In this document: piece after piece, positions 1-12,200 of the stretch
How positions within the stretch are numbered: position 1 is the first letter of the stretch
How the letters are laid out: the number at the start of each line of letters is the position of its first letter
Assembly: GCA_000149265.1 (NCBI GenBank)
Contig: CH003217.1
Span: 170,526 to 234,525, forward strand
DNA length: 64,000 nucleotides
Source: Ciona savignyi
Taxonomy: Eukaryota > Chordata > Ascidiacea > Phlebobranchia > Cionidae
Reading direction: 5' to 3'
Program-made: the position numbers and the translations under genes
Notes under the pieces: generated by a model
Told to the model about the DNA's origin: nothing
Databases searched by the model: none
Seen by the model: only the letters and a program-made list of their open reading frames with translations

Positions 1-821
1 TACCAGGAGTTTAATGGATGCCCAAAAAGCAGTTTACACACCTACTTTTACAGTAGGCCTAATGATTGTAACCATGACATAGATTGATAGATAGTACATT
101 GTTTTATGTTTTACAAAAAATTTGCTGTGTAATGTTAAAACAAGTTAAAACAAGAGTCAAGCACTCCAGCTACATACGAATAGCATTTGCAATAGGTGCA
201 GTAGCACAGTACTACCGAACTGGTAATCCATACACCTAACATTAGAACCACTTGAGAGTCGCACAAAAGCTGCTTTTTATATTTAAAAGTGCCAGTTAAG
301 AAACACTTTAACAGCAAACTATAAAAATGTCTAGAGAACAAAATGAAACGCTAATTTGCCCACAACCATAGACACACACAAGAGCACACTACATGGGACC
401 ATTAAAGTATGGTGAATTTGTTTACTTTTAAATTAAGTTTTCTTTTCCCTTAAATATGACAATTAAAAAGGTACATTTATGTTTAAAGATAGAAAAATAA
501 AACAAAAAAACAAAGGTGGTTAATATCATAGAAATTATAACAGGGACAAGATCTTAAAACCCAATGAATTAAAATGAAAAAAAAAGAAATACATAAAGAC
601 ATAAATCAATGGTGTAGTAACCATAGGTGTGAAGCTAGATCAAATTTACTACTAGCAATAGTATTGCAAATAGCATTTCTGTTAGTAAATAAAACAATTT
701 TAATAGGGTTTTAACACACAGCACCGACACATAAAGATCAAAAAATAAAAATTCTTTATGGTTTAACGTTATATACATCAAGCATACTTTAAACAGTATA
801 TCAATTTTCCTTGCCCAAGGT

Positions 822-1113
822 ATAGAATAGGATATTTATGTTTATTCCAGTGAATGGAAAAACCAAGAGGGTTAACACACGGGGAATTGTCAAATCACCT
901 CGCGCCCATCATCGGGTTAGCGGAGCTATTGTAATGTGTTGTGTATGATTCACATGTTCCTTTAATTTGGCAGTACCCATCAATATGCTGGGTTCAGTCA
1001 ATGTCCGTTAATTGCCCTGCCCAAGGACACAACTGACTAGATAGCGACCAGTTCAGCACTTGCAACCTTTCGGTTAAATGGTTTTGCACTAACCACCAGA
1101 CTAACCGGTCGGA
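822..1113 (-). repeat. tRNA-derived SINE, family 1, near full length
   Basis: Lies in MTA intron 2. Read on the minus strand it begins with a tRNA-like head (GGTTAGTCTGGTGGTTAG-type A box, degraded B box), continues through a body shared with copies near 19.4, 24.7, 34.4 and 35.9 kb, and ends in a body tail containing CATAAATATCCTATTC. The tail of short TATCC-like repeats is typical of the family in this window. Confidence 0.8.
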
Positions 1114-1241
1114 TAAGGTAAGATAAGTTCATGCATTATAAGCCAAAAATTAACCTAATTAGTAAATTAACCTACCAGTGTATAAAAATAATAATATAGA
1201 AAATGTACATATTATTGATACATTTTAATTCCGTGACTCAC

Positions 1242-3353
1242 TTTGTTCAATTCTTCTATTCGTCGTATTGAATAAGGATTACTTGGAGAATTTTCAAAGT
1301 AAACATAGTCTGTTAATAAAAGTTCCGCGTTAGTTTTGTAAGTTTAATTGGGATATTTATGTTTACATCAACGATTTGAAAACATGGGGGAGTTATCACA
1401 CAGCAAACTTTAAAAAATATTTTACCAATAATATTAATAATTCGTAAATGGCAAAAAAGCAGTACAACAACAGTCGTTACAATCAAATATGACGGTCACA
1501 TGTTTTCCAAGTAAATATAGTAGTTATAGTAAGATGCCTGGAAGCAACAGGTGCTCTTACATAGTTTTATAAAGCCAATGATGGATTGAAATGTGATTTC
1601 TATCCTGCCACAAATTCACAGGAAAGATTTATCCATGATATTCGCCCCAGAACTTAAATCTATGTAACTTCATGCCCATGGTAGAGTTGGGATAAAAAGG
1701 TTTTAGATATGATAAAATGTAATGCTTCTTTAATTTTATGGTGTGTATCCTATATTTTTTGTGTGTGTGTATAAAAGAGACATGTAGCATAGAGCCAGTA
1801 TACACAACTAGTTTCGGCAACAAAACCTTGCAATTGGTGGTCTAGAATTACCCAAATTACTGTGATATATTTTTTTAATTCAACTTCAAAGTTGAATAAA
1901 AATAATGTGACACAGTTACAGCACTAGTTTAAAACTGGGTGGGCCAAATGGCGTCAAAACAAGAGAGTCAATGTACAAAAAAAAAAAACGTAAAAGTTGT
2001 TTAAAGTCGACCACTATGGAAGTTTATAATTGGAATTAAACAAATTTAATCATTTAATCCCATGGAGTGGAAAGTATGTTGGATAACACAATAATACTCA
2101 AGGTTACCTGAGCTATTACCTTGTTTTGTACTTTAAATTTTTCACTTTATTTTATTGTTCATCGTATTATTTGACAGGGTTTAAGCAATGTTCGTTAAAT
2201 GCCTGGCCGAAAAAAACAAGCAAAGGTTAGTTTCGTTCTTGAAACCATTGTCTGGTGACGGACATAATACCACAATGGACATGCAACCCACAGATAAGTG
2301 TTGTTATGCAATCTTAAAAAATGCACCAAAATTATACCATATCTACATATTTTTTAGGTGACATGGAAAAATGTTTTTGTAAAACTTATGTTAGTTTACA
2401 TTTTGGACAAACCACATAGGTAGGAGTATTTTATAGAATGCTTAGAAATGAAAGCTTTAACCCATAAATGTTTATCTTATTTAAGATTTAATATGTCACT
2501 TGTTTGGTAAATAGCGGACTAAAATCCATAGATGCTTCTGGTAATGTGATTGAAATTGTTTATATAATGTATGTAAACACACTTTAAAATAGTGATAGTA
2601 GAAAAGCAATTTATCGAAAAATAAATTAAAATATATAACACAATAAGATCATTTTATGCAAAATGATCCAAGTTCAATTTTTTAATGGAATATTTATATA
2701 ATCCTAAAATATTTTAAGCATTACCAATAAAAAAGTTGTTTAATTTGATAAAAAAAAACAATTAACATAAACATGGCACTGTAAAAATGCCAAAAATTAC
2801 ATTTTTTTCATTAATCTGACACATTTAAATTACATGTGATATTGTTGTTTATATTATTGTTTTGGAAGTTTTATATTTACATTAGTAAAAAACGTAAATA
2901 ATGTCTAATATGCATGTAAAATTGAGGCAATTACACCAATATATTAATTAATAAGGCACAATATACCCTGTAGGAATTGATTATGTTGCCGCGGTCAGCT
3001 TATATATTCATCCGCCATAGGTCCCAGCGCTATTTACTGAGCAAAAACTACAAAGATAAGCTAGTGACTCCATTTAAATAATAACTCGCTTGACCGCCAA
3101 TAATGAACGTTTGAATAACCCATGCTTAACCAGACTGACGTAGATACAGTCTAGTGTAAAATGAGCGTAATTTTACATTCAAGTACCGCACAACACTGTA
3201 ATATAGCAATCATTTGTCACTACTATAGTGCTTTTGGAAAAATTCCGTCGGCTATTCAAGTTTGTATACTGATCTTGCACTTTATTGATAGATCGAAATG
3301 CATGCATAAAATTACTGCTTACCTCCAATTCTGTACATATTACTCGACGCCAT
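1242..3353 (-). CDS. MTA: MTA-family protein (NuRD subunit), first two coding exons, partial
   Basis: Two exons are visible on the minus strand. Exon 1 (3353 down to 3323) starts with ATG and encodes [10 protein letters not shown] plus one base before a GTAAGC donor. Exon 2 (1309 down to 1242) follows an AACAG acceptor and encodes the start of a BAH domain, with [12 protein letters not shown] then IRRIEELNK, ending at GTGAGT. The joined reading [18 protein letters not shown] closely resembles the N-terminus of vertebrate MTA1/2/3, which are subunits of the nuclear NuRD chromatin remodelling and deacetylase complex. Exon phases agree (1 base plus 2 bases). Intron 1 is 2013 bases. I found no third exon between 1 and 1241, so the rest (remaining BAH, ELM2, SANT, GATA finger) should lie beyond the left edge. 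Family identity is strong; which vertebrate paralogue it matches cannot be said. Confidence 0.88.
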
Positions 3354-3489
3354 AGCGTGGTGTTCTTCTTTAAACCTGAATAATTAATAATTTCCAGGCC
3401 AAATGTATCCGCAGCACTCGTGGAGTTTCGAACCCACGGCCAGAATAACCTGTCTGTCTCTCTCCGACAGCTTCCTCAACAAAAGTAAA

Positions 3490-3497
3490 TGACGTCA
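3490..3497. promoter_or_regulatory. CRE palindrome upstream of MTA
   Basis: A perfect TGACGTCA palindrome about 137 bases upstream of the MTA start codon. This is the consensus CREB/ATF site. Position suits a proximal promoter element, but function is inferred. Confidence 0.4.
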
Positions 3498-4054
3498 GAA
3501 CGTTTGCGCAAATATATTTTTTCTTGCGCCGCTGGTCTACCATTGATCCAGCCGTTGTTAGGATCGGTGACTCCGCCGTTGCACTACAAATACATATATT
3601 ATGCTGAATCCTATCTGAATTATATTATAAATTCATGTGCTATTATTCGTGCAAGTATCTTTGCGGTATTTAGTAATATTTACAACTGCAACATTGAATT
3701 CCGCCGGTCAATGGCATAGTACATGGCTAAGTTGATACCGTATTCAAAAAACTACGTGTTAAACTACGAAGGTTGATTTGGGCCTTTGTAATACATTTTC
3801 CATTAACAGTTCGAAAAACATCATATTTTATCACATGGGGCTGGCAAAACCTGATAAAATCCCAAATTAGTTTCCGTTTTCAGTTTGAAGTACTATGTGG
3901 ATTAATACGTTTTTTTCATTGTTTTGCCAGAGATGTCGTTCACACACAAAAAAACATGTTATGTCATCAAAAAAAACAAAAAAAGGTGAATGTGGAAGTA
4001 CAGTGCTTGTAACAACGAATGGCGGAAACACGTGGTAAGCTTCACGATTCACGA

Positions 4055-4088
4055 CGTGATTGACAGTTTCATTCATGAAACCATCACG
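4055..4088. repeat. nested inverted repeat (hairpin)
   Basis: Outer arms CGTGAT and ATCACG enclose inner arms GTTTCA and TGAAAC around a 4-base loop. No gene is associated; it could be a transposon remnant or chance. Confidence 0.45.
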
Positions 4089-6221
4089 AAACTTGTGAAT
4101 GTCTGCTTTTACCAAACAATTCTCCTTACAATGGCAATTTTATATTTGCAGTTAGATTGCGATAACGATAAATACTGGATCCCATATACACAATATCTAA
4201 TGGAAAAACATAATCTGTATTCGCTATGACGTACGTATTACAAGTTACCACGAAAATGTTTTTTCAATACAAGTTCAAGTTTGACAAGGAGTCAAAACTC
4301 ACCTGACCATAGACATACGTTGTAATATCAAAACGACGTAGATTGAATTCACAAAACTATTGTACATTTTACTGTATTGATAAAATTATCTTATAGTTGG
4401 CTGGGTTATTACGTTTTATCGGTCTGCTAAGTTGTTCCAATCGATTGTGAATAAACAAGCCAGCTTGTTTTAAAATCTAAAGCAAACCAGCTGTATTCAC
4501 AGTGACCTATTTTAAAAGGTTATTTTTTGGATTGGTGGCATTCGGTTTTAGATCAATGATAGCTGGGCAACAGGAAAATGGGCATTTGGTGTTAACTGTA
4601 AGTTACAATCACAAATTCTTGAGCCAATTAGGCCTACTTTTGTTCGCTGAGTCATTTAGTTGCTTACGCACGCATATAGTTTGGTATATAATATAAGACA
4701 CATAGCATATTGTGTAGTTTAAACTGATCAAGGTTTTGGATACTCTCGCTTCATAGTATTATTAGGAATTTTGTAATAAATCTCAGGTTTTGGGCCACTG
4801 ACTCTAGATCTATTATTATAGGTTAATTTTATAATAATTGGTATGCTTAGTATGACTAACTTGAAAGAGCGTCCTAACCGTTGGGCTAGGGCTACTTCAC
4901 CTTTCAAAACGAAAGTAAGTGGGAAATTACGGGAACTTTTTCCGCTTGGTGGTAGTAACGCCAGGCCGTTGATGTTTCGACGAATCGTCGTGGAAACACG
5001 TTATGTAAAACCACCATCACTTCTCTGCATATATGGTCGCCGAATGTACGATCGATACATACACTGGCCCTTACATAAAAGAATTGTGTTAGTGATGAGC
5101 ACAGCATGCGTTCGAAATTAAGCTCGGTAAAAATACATGCTGGCCAAATGGTTATGGCGACCGGTAGAGAGTCCATTATGGTTTCCAACCTAACATACCA
5201 GGTAATTTATAATTTGAATTAACCTAATAGTCTTGAAAAGTTCTTTCAGTCTAAAGTTTGCTCTATTGCGATAGGATATAGCTTATAGGTCATAAGATAT
5301 GTGTATACATCTGTGTTTTAGGAAAGGCAAACATTATTACACGGGCAACCGTCGAATTATTATCGGTTACCAAAGCTATTGCAGGGTGTTTTTTAGATGT
5401 TTTCACTGTTTTCAACCCATTCTTTTACTATAGAGGTTTAAGCGACGTATAGGACAAGCGCTGATTTCGTTCCCACAACAGTGGGTATATTAAATTGTAT
5501 TTGGGAAAGGTGGGAAAACGACAGTCGTTGTCAGAACCCCAAATTTTCGCATCTGATCGTCATAAAGTCCGACCGTTTATCCCCATGGGTAAGCGAATCT
5601 GCTATGCCCTAGTCGCCTAGTGCAAGGTCATATAACAATATTATCCTATCATATTAACGTATGTGATAATTTTTAAAACATTCTGCTTTAAATACATAGT
5701 GGATCCAGTCAAAAATCGTTTAGCATCTTGTGTTCGATCATTCAACTTATTATTATAAATAAAGTTCATACACTTTTCAATGTGAACATTAGGTTTGGAC
5801 CAGTAGTTCGTAGAAGTTATATAATATATCACCCGAGTAATGCTAATTTTGGGACCACGGACTTAGAAGGTTCATATGAAAAAAAACAACTTTGAATTTA
5901 GTGCTGCCTACAGTGTCGGAAGCTTGGTAATTTTACAAATGATTTCATTAATTTATTGCCGTTTAGTGTGTATATCCAATTTGACATTTTATGCTGCATA
6001 TAAATAGGTTCCCCAAATCACAACCTTGCTTCACAACCGCTAAACACTGTATAAATATATACTACAGGCTGGGACCAGGACGATTATCGCCTGTTGCGAC
6101 AACCCGACATAAAAAATTATTGCTCGATTACGGGGATTTCCCTTTTGCTAAATGTGCAATGGAAATGTTGAAGGAACGAAAGGAACATCATTAATTTATC
6201 TAGAGAATTTGTTTCTTCAAA

Positions 6222-9200
6222 ATGGATATTACTCGTGATAACTTCACTGAAATGTTGCCGAAAGTTAATCAGGCAATAGACAATGCGAGCTTTATCTGCA
6301 TAGACGGAGAATTTACTGGTTTAACGAACCATCGTCACAATCTAACGTCATACGACTCGCCAGAAGATCGTTACTATAAACTACGTTGCAACACAGAAAA
6401 TTTTATCCTTTTACAGTTTGGTAAGCCATATTTTTTAATTATAAGTCTGGAAAACGGCAATATTTGTTCATGCAATACTGGTTAATGCTCAAAGTTTGCC
6501 ATGCTTTCACTTAGCCCGCCTTTTTTAATAAAAACTTGCATCTACCATGTAATCCAAACAGGATGATAGGCCATCATGGCAATAGCATGCTTAAGAAATA
6601 TCTAATGGCACACACTGCATGTTGTTCTTTGCCACTTATAATTTCTGTATTTGTTGGCTGAGTGGTAGCATGTTGGACCATCGGCCAGAAGATGGAAAAA
6701 ACTTAACAGACATTGCTTTTCTAATAATCATATTCGACACACTGCAATAGCTTTTGAGCTATGATGACTAAGCAGATTTTATAATACCCATCGTGATCCC
6801 ACAAAAAACATTGAAGTATCACAAATGCATCTGGAATTTCTTAAGGTTTCATACATACAATCCTTTTAAAAACTGCCATGATTTTTATACTGGTCCACGA
6901 GGATAAAAACAATTATCTGACATTGTAATCTATTGCAATTATGTATCTTCCATGTAAGCCAGTTCTGTTTTGTTAAACTAATATGCAACATGCACTTTCC
7001 AGGAATGTGCACTTTCTCTTGGAGTGACTCTTTACAAAAGTACCAAGTGGACGCTTACAACTTCTACATCTTCCCATTTCGTTCGTCGTTTGCAGGAGTT
7101 CCTGATCGGTGAGAAACTCATTTTTCTCTATTTTTCAGTTAAGGTGTATTTGTCCAGCGGGTTAGCTCATGTAGCTTGAAATATCAGTGGTTGATGCGTG
7201 TACTATCAGAACAATGGGTACCTCATAGACTGTCAGCAAAACGGGGTAATGCATGGACTGTCGGACAAAATGTGGTTGGATCAAAACCTTTTACTAAATA
7301 TTTGGTTGTGTAACTAATCAAGGCCATAAACAGACATTTACTGAACTAACACACAGCAAAACTTGCAGGAATTACTGCTCAGAAATGCTTTGTATAAATA
7401 CAAAAACAAAAAATTTGAAAATAAATTGTTAGAGGTGGACAGACCCTTTTAGTCCACTCTGGATTACAAAACAGGTTCTACTTAATAAACTGAGCAGTTA
7501 AGTCCTGAGTTGTTTTAAGGCGAATAACCAACATTCTCTTGATTCAGTTCATTCAATTGTCTATCTGTCGATATATTAAATACAAAACTGTAAAATAAAA
7601 CCAACTCTCCTAATCAGCATATTCTCCTGCCAAGCATCTAGTCTTGATTTCCTCACGTCCCAAGATTTTGACTTTAATAAAGCGATAAAGAAAGGAATCC
7701 CGTTCCTCCGACCAAATGAAGAGGCGGCCGTCCGATCAGCTGTGGAAGAAAAACAAGCGTATCGACAATCCACGTACAGATCACCAGGTTATTAAGAGCT
7801 TTTCCACCTTTTATTCAGTAAAAAATAAAGGTGTACTCCAGGACCCAGGTTATTAAGTTTTCATCATTATTCAGTAAATAATTATAAAGGTTTCACAAAC
7901 CACCAAAAATCAATGACTATCCAAAATCAATATTTTCAATATAGACCTAATTTTGATAATATCTCTAAAATCTGTGTTTTCTATATGGACCTGATTTTAA
8001 TAATGTCATAATCCATGCTTATCACATAGGCCTGTTTCTAATAATAACGTCTAATTAAAAAAACTTTGTAAGATAAATTCCTGTTTATTTATGATGTAAT
8101 AATTATGCGCAACACTAAGCACATTAACCCTTTAACTGCCGCTGTCGACTCAAGTCGACAGCGCCGAAAATTGCATAAGTGGAAAAGTATACGGCCGATT
8201 TTGATCAGTGAGATAGCGCTGGAGAGCTGAATAATTTCTGCTTTTACCAATATAAGATGATATATAGGTTTGCATTTGAAATTTTCAAGTTATTTAAGTT
8301 TTAAAAAACGTATAAATATATGTGTGGTTTTGGTTGTTTTAATTAATTTTAATTACTGTTTTAGTCCCCGATTAGTTTTCAACTATTGTCGTCATGGTTC
8401 GCTTGTTTAGTTTGAAAACAATCCATTTGTTTTTCGCTTGTACATTTTGTATTAGGCCATTTTTTGAGCTTATGGAGGGTAAAAACAGATATTCTGATGA
8501 AGAAGCTGCCCTTTTGTTGGCTGATAGTGATTCTGGAAGCAGTTGTGCTTCATTTTCAAGTAGTTCTAGCAATAAAGAACCTTTTGAAGATGTTTTGCAT
8601 CAGTTTTGTTTTCCTGTGGCCATGTGTTTGTGTTTCATTAGGCGAAAGTAAAAAAAAAAAAATTGATTTGCGTATTACGACGCGTATTTTATCATCAGTC
8701 AATTTGTGAGGTCATCACAAAAAAAGTAGTACAAAAATGGTCAAAAGATAATCATAAACAACTTTGCTACATACTGTTTTGTTTGTAAATAAGAAAAAAA
8801 GATAGTTTTTGTTGATCTAAATAGAAACACATGACGTCACTGCACAATGCATGACGTCATCAAAATTTTACTAATGTAAAACAAAAGAAAATTTATTACT
8901 GAACAACTTTTCTGTTGATCATACCATGCTTACATCAATAGTTTTTTGTACAGAAGCTTCTAACCTAAGGCAACTTAGCCGAAAAAATGACCAAAAAAAA
9001 CAGCCGGCAGTTAAAGGGTTAAAAGTCCGTTTGGACACATTAACAAGAAAAAATCCTCCATAAAACCAATTCCTGGTCTTGATGTATAAACACTATAAAC
9101 CCACCCCTCCCCCTGTACTTATCTATCTAAACACCCGATCAACACCCTCAGGCAAATTTGATGGGGTTTGGTCGGAGCCCCGCCTCCAAGGGTCCCTCCA

Positions 9201-12200
9201 CCCCCATCACGGATCAAAAGACGAAGGAGTTTACAGAGAAGGTGATCGCACAAATCAAGGACTTCCTGGAGAATACAGAGGATACAGAACTCGTGCTGGA
9301 TCCCTGCAACAGTTATTTGAGGTATTTGTTTGTGTGTTTCGGCTTAATGCATTCTGTGTTTTTAGTGATCATAAAACCAAACATATTAAATAAAATTAAA
9401 GCAATGTGTCCAACACATACAACATAGTGTAACCACTCAACCCGGTGGATGTGGCACAATGTAATCTGAAGATTTTTTTCTTTTTTTTATTTAAATGCCA
9501 GTAATGCTTTCACATTCTTTTCAGTGTGGAATAATGTGGTCTGTGTGTGCGCAGGCGTGCGTGTGTGTTAACTGCATAGCAGTGCGTTTTCAGTGCCGCA
9601 TAAAATCCAGCATATTAAATAAAATGTTGAGGTGTCTGCTTGTATTTAATTTATTTTTCAAATTTTCGTATGTAGGCAATCATTTATTTACTGTTTTTAT
9701 AGGAACGAAAACCAAGAAAACTGTGGGTGCAGGTGTATGTGTGTTTTAAATGCATAATAGTGTATTTTCAGTGCGGCATAAAATCCAGCATATTAAATAA
9801 AATGTTGAGGTGTCTACTTGTGTTTAATTTTTTTTTTCAAATTTACGTATGTAGGCATTCTCTTATTTACTGTTTTTATAAGAGCGAAAACCAAATAAAC
9901 TAAACCACCAGAACTTTATTGCAGGAAGATTTTGTATGAAAACATCCCCGGCGCGTTCCCTGGGAAGATCTTAATTGAATCTCGGAGCGACGATCAGACT
10001 CACCAGCGTCACATCGTCATCGTTCGTGGAGCCAGTGCCTCCTTGCAGAAGGAGAGGAGTTTGCAAGCGAAGGTCCGGGAGGAGAGCGATTTAGAAGCCG
10101 CCATTGGGTTTGCCAAGTATGGGAGACGTTTTGTTGAAAATTTTTTGATGGCATAAAAAATTAAATAATAAAATTTTAATATATTTTTGACAATTTTAAG
10201 GTTTATTACAGAGTTTTCGATTTTTTTTGTTGAGAGAAGCCGCTTTGTTGAAAATTCAGAGTTTTTAAATTTTTCTTAAGCGACGATGGCATAAACAATA
10301 ATTTGCTTAAAAATATCGGCTTCAGATGGCAAATAATATTTTTTAATATATTTTTAACAATTCTGTGATTTATAACAAATCATGTATAACGCCTGTGGTT
10401 TTATTAGTTATAATCCTAAAATAATTTTTAAATGTCCCTTTAAAAAGAAAGACATGTGGTGTAATAAAAAAATATGTGATGTAATAACCTCCGTGTAGTT
10501 TTCCTTGACACTTCATATTTCCAGAGTGGTCAAGAAATTAAGCCAATGTGAGAAACTGATAGTCGGCCACAATATGTTGCTGGATATTATCTACACCATT
10601 CAGCAGTTCGTTTGCCCACTGCCTGATGTTCTGGAAGAATTCAAATCGATGGTCGGCTGTGTCTTCCCAAAAGTCCTGGATACCAAGCTAATGGGAAGCA
10701 TGCTTCCTTTTAGGGTGGGTGGGAAATTTGTTTTTAAGCTTTGCTTTCTGTTTTGGTGTTATGTTTTTGCCATTTTTTGTAAATATGTTTTTTTGCCATT
10801 TGTTGTAAATGTGTTTTTTTGCTATTTTTGTAAATGTGTTTTTTTTTGCTATTTTTTTAAAAATGTGTTTTTGGCCATTTTATATAATAGTGTTATTTTT
10901 GCCATTTTTTGTAAAAAAAAAAATTTTTAGAGCCATTTTGGGTTGGTAAAAAATTGTGTGCTTTTTTTGCAAATGCTTTCCTTTAGGGTGGGTTAAAACA
11001 ATTTTTTTTTTGCGCATTGTTTTCCTTTGAATGGGTTGTGCAGGTTAAGAACTAGTCCCATGCGAGTGGGTTGTCCATTAAAACTGAAGGAACTTTAAAA
11101 AACCCAATCGAAAACATTTTCATGTTAAATCATCACATCGAAAATCTCAAAAATAACATTCAAATTCAAAAATTGAAATTTTCCCATGTTACAATGTCCA
11201 TTGTGTTTTAACATTACCGGTTATAAAACACAAATTTCCTATAATGTATTGATTTTATATTTTCATACAACCCCACAATTTCCGCAGGACATACTCACCA
11301 CCACCGCACTGGGAGATATGAACGCTCGCCTAAGAGAACCTCCATTCCAACCTGCTGATATTGCGGTGCCTGGCAAATACAATGTGGGCACAACAAAGAG
11401 CCAGGATTCCAACCTACACGAGGCAGCCTACGATGCCTACATCACAGGTATTTTGCGCGATACTGTTACACTTTTTTTTTAGGTTTTTGATAACCTGCAG
11501 TCAGCATCTCTCAACGATATTTATAAAATGCTATTTTTAACTAGTATAAAAACACAACTACCTCTAAACATACTTGAACAGGTCATATATAAAAGCAAAT
11601 AGGCGGTAAAGTCTAACGGTTTTTAGCAGGAACTATAAAGATAAAGGCCACACAGGTAATTACCAATCAACGCACACACCAGAATCACGCATCAAGATAA
11701 CATTGTAACAATACTAGTATCTTAAAATTGCTTGGTCAAACTTGTGTTAAGAAATAATATCTTAATTAAATTTGATATCGGGTAGCACCATTTGTTCAAT
11801 AGAATGATCATCGCAATAAATCTTACAAACTTAAAGTTTAAAAGTAGCCTTTTACACTAAAAAAAAGTAAAAAACCGATGCTATTGGCTTTTCAATGCAG
11901 AAGTGAATCTTATGTTGGTTCGATATATACCAAGCATGATGCTTAGAGTTGTAAGAATTTTATCTTAATAAGAGACGTTTTAAAAAATAAGGGGAATTTA
12001 AAAAATGCAGGACATTTCAAAAAAAATATTGTGGTTTCCAAAAGTAATAATAAGTTCAATAATAATTTTGATCTTAATGATGGTTGTTTTAAAAATTACT
12101 TCTTTTTTTGCTGAATAAAAAATAAAATAAGCACTTTCGAAATGTCATAATCATAATCATCATAATGATAAAAATTATTATTCTGGATTCATGTTGTTTT

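Larger units (their letters stand above)
3354..6221. other. intergenic region between divergent MTA and PARN
   Basis: About 2.9 kb between the MTA start codon and the PARN start codon. It should hold the promoters of both genes. I see no convincing exon. Near 4850-5190 both strands are open for about 90 codons, but there is no similarity I recognise and no good splice context; a tRNA-like A-box segment lies at its left edge on the minus strand. Confidence 0.6.
8124..9022 (+). mobile_element. decayed piggyBac-like transposon in PARN intron 3
   Basis: Flanked on both sides by TTAA, the piggyBac target duplication. Terminal inverted repeats read CCCTTTAACTGCCG inward from both ends (left 8128 on, right ending 9018). 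Just inside the left end is a 22-base perfect palindrome at 8141-8162 (GCTGTCGACT with a CA centre). The element is only about 891 bases, far less than an autonomous piggyBac of 2.4 kb or more, so it is non-autonomous. It keeps a remnant of a transposase N-terminus. Confidence 0.88.

Noticed and set aside
4843..5188. Overlapping 90-codon frames on both strands
   Set aside because: No recognisable family, no splice sites and a tRNA-like segment plus an imperfect palindrome nearby; more likely repeat-derived.
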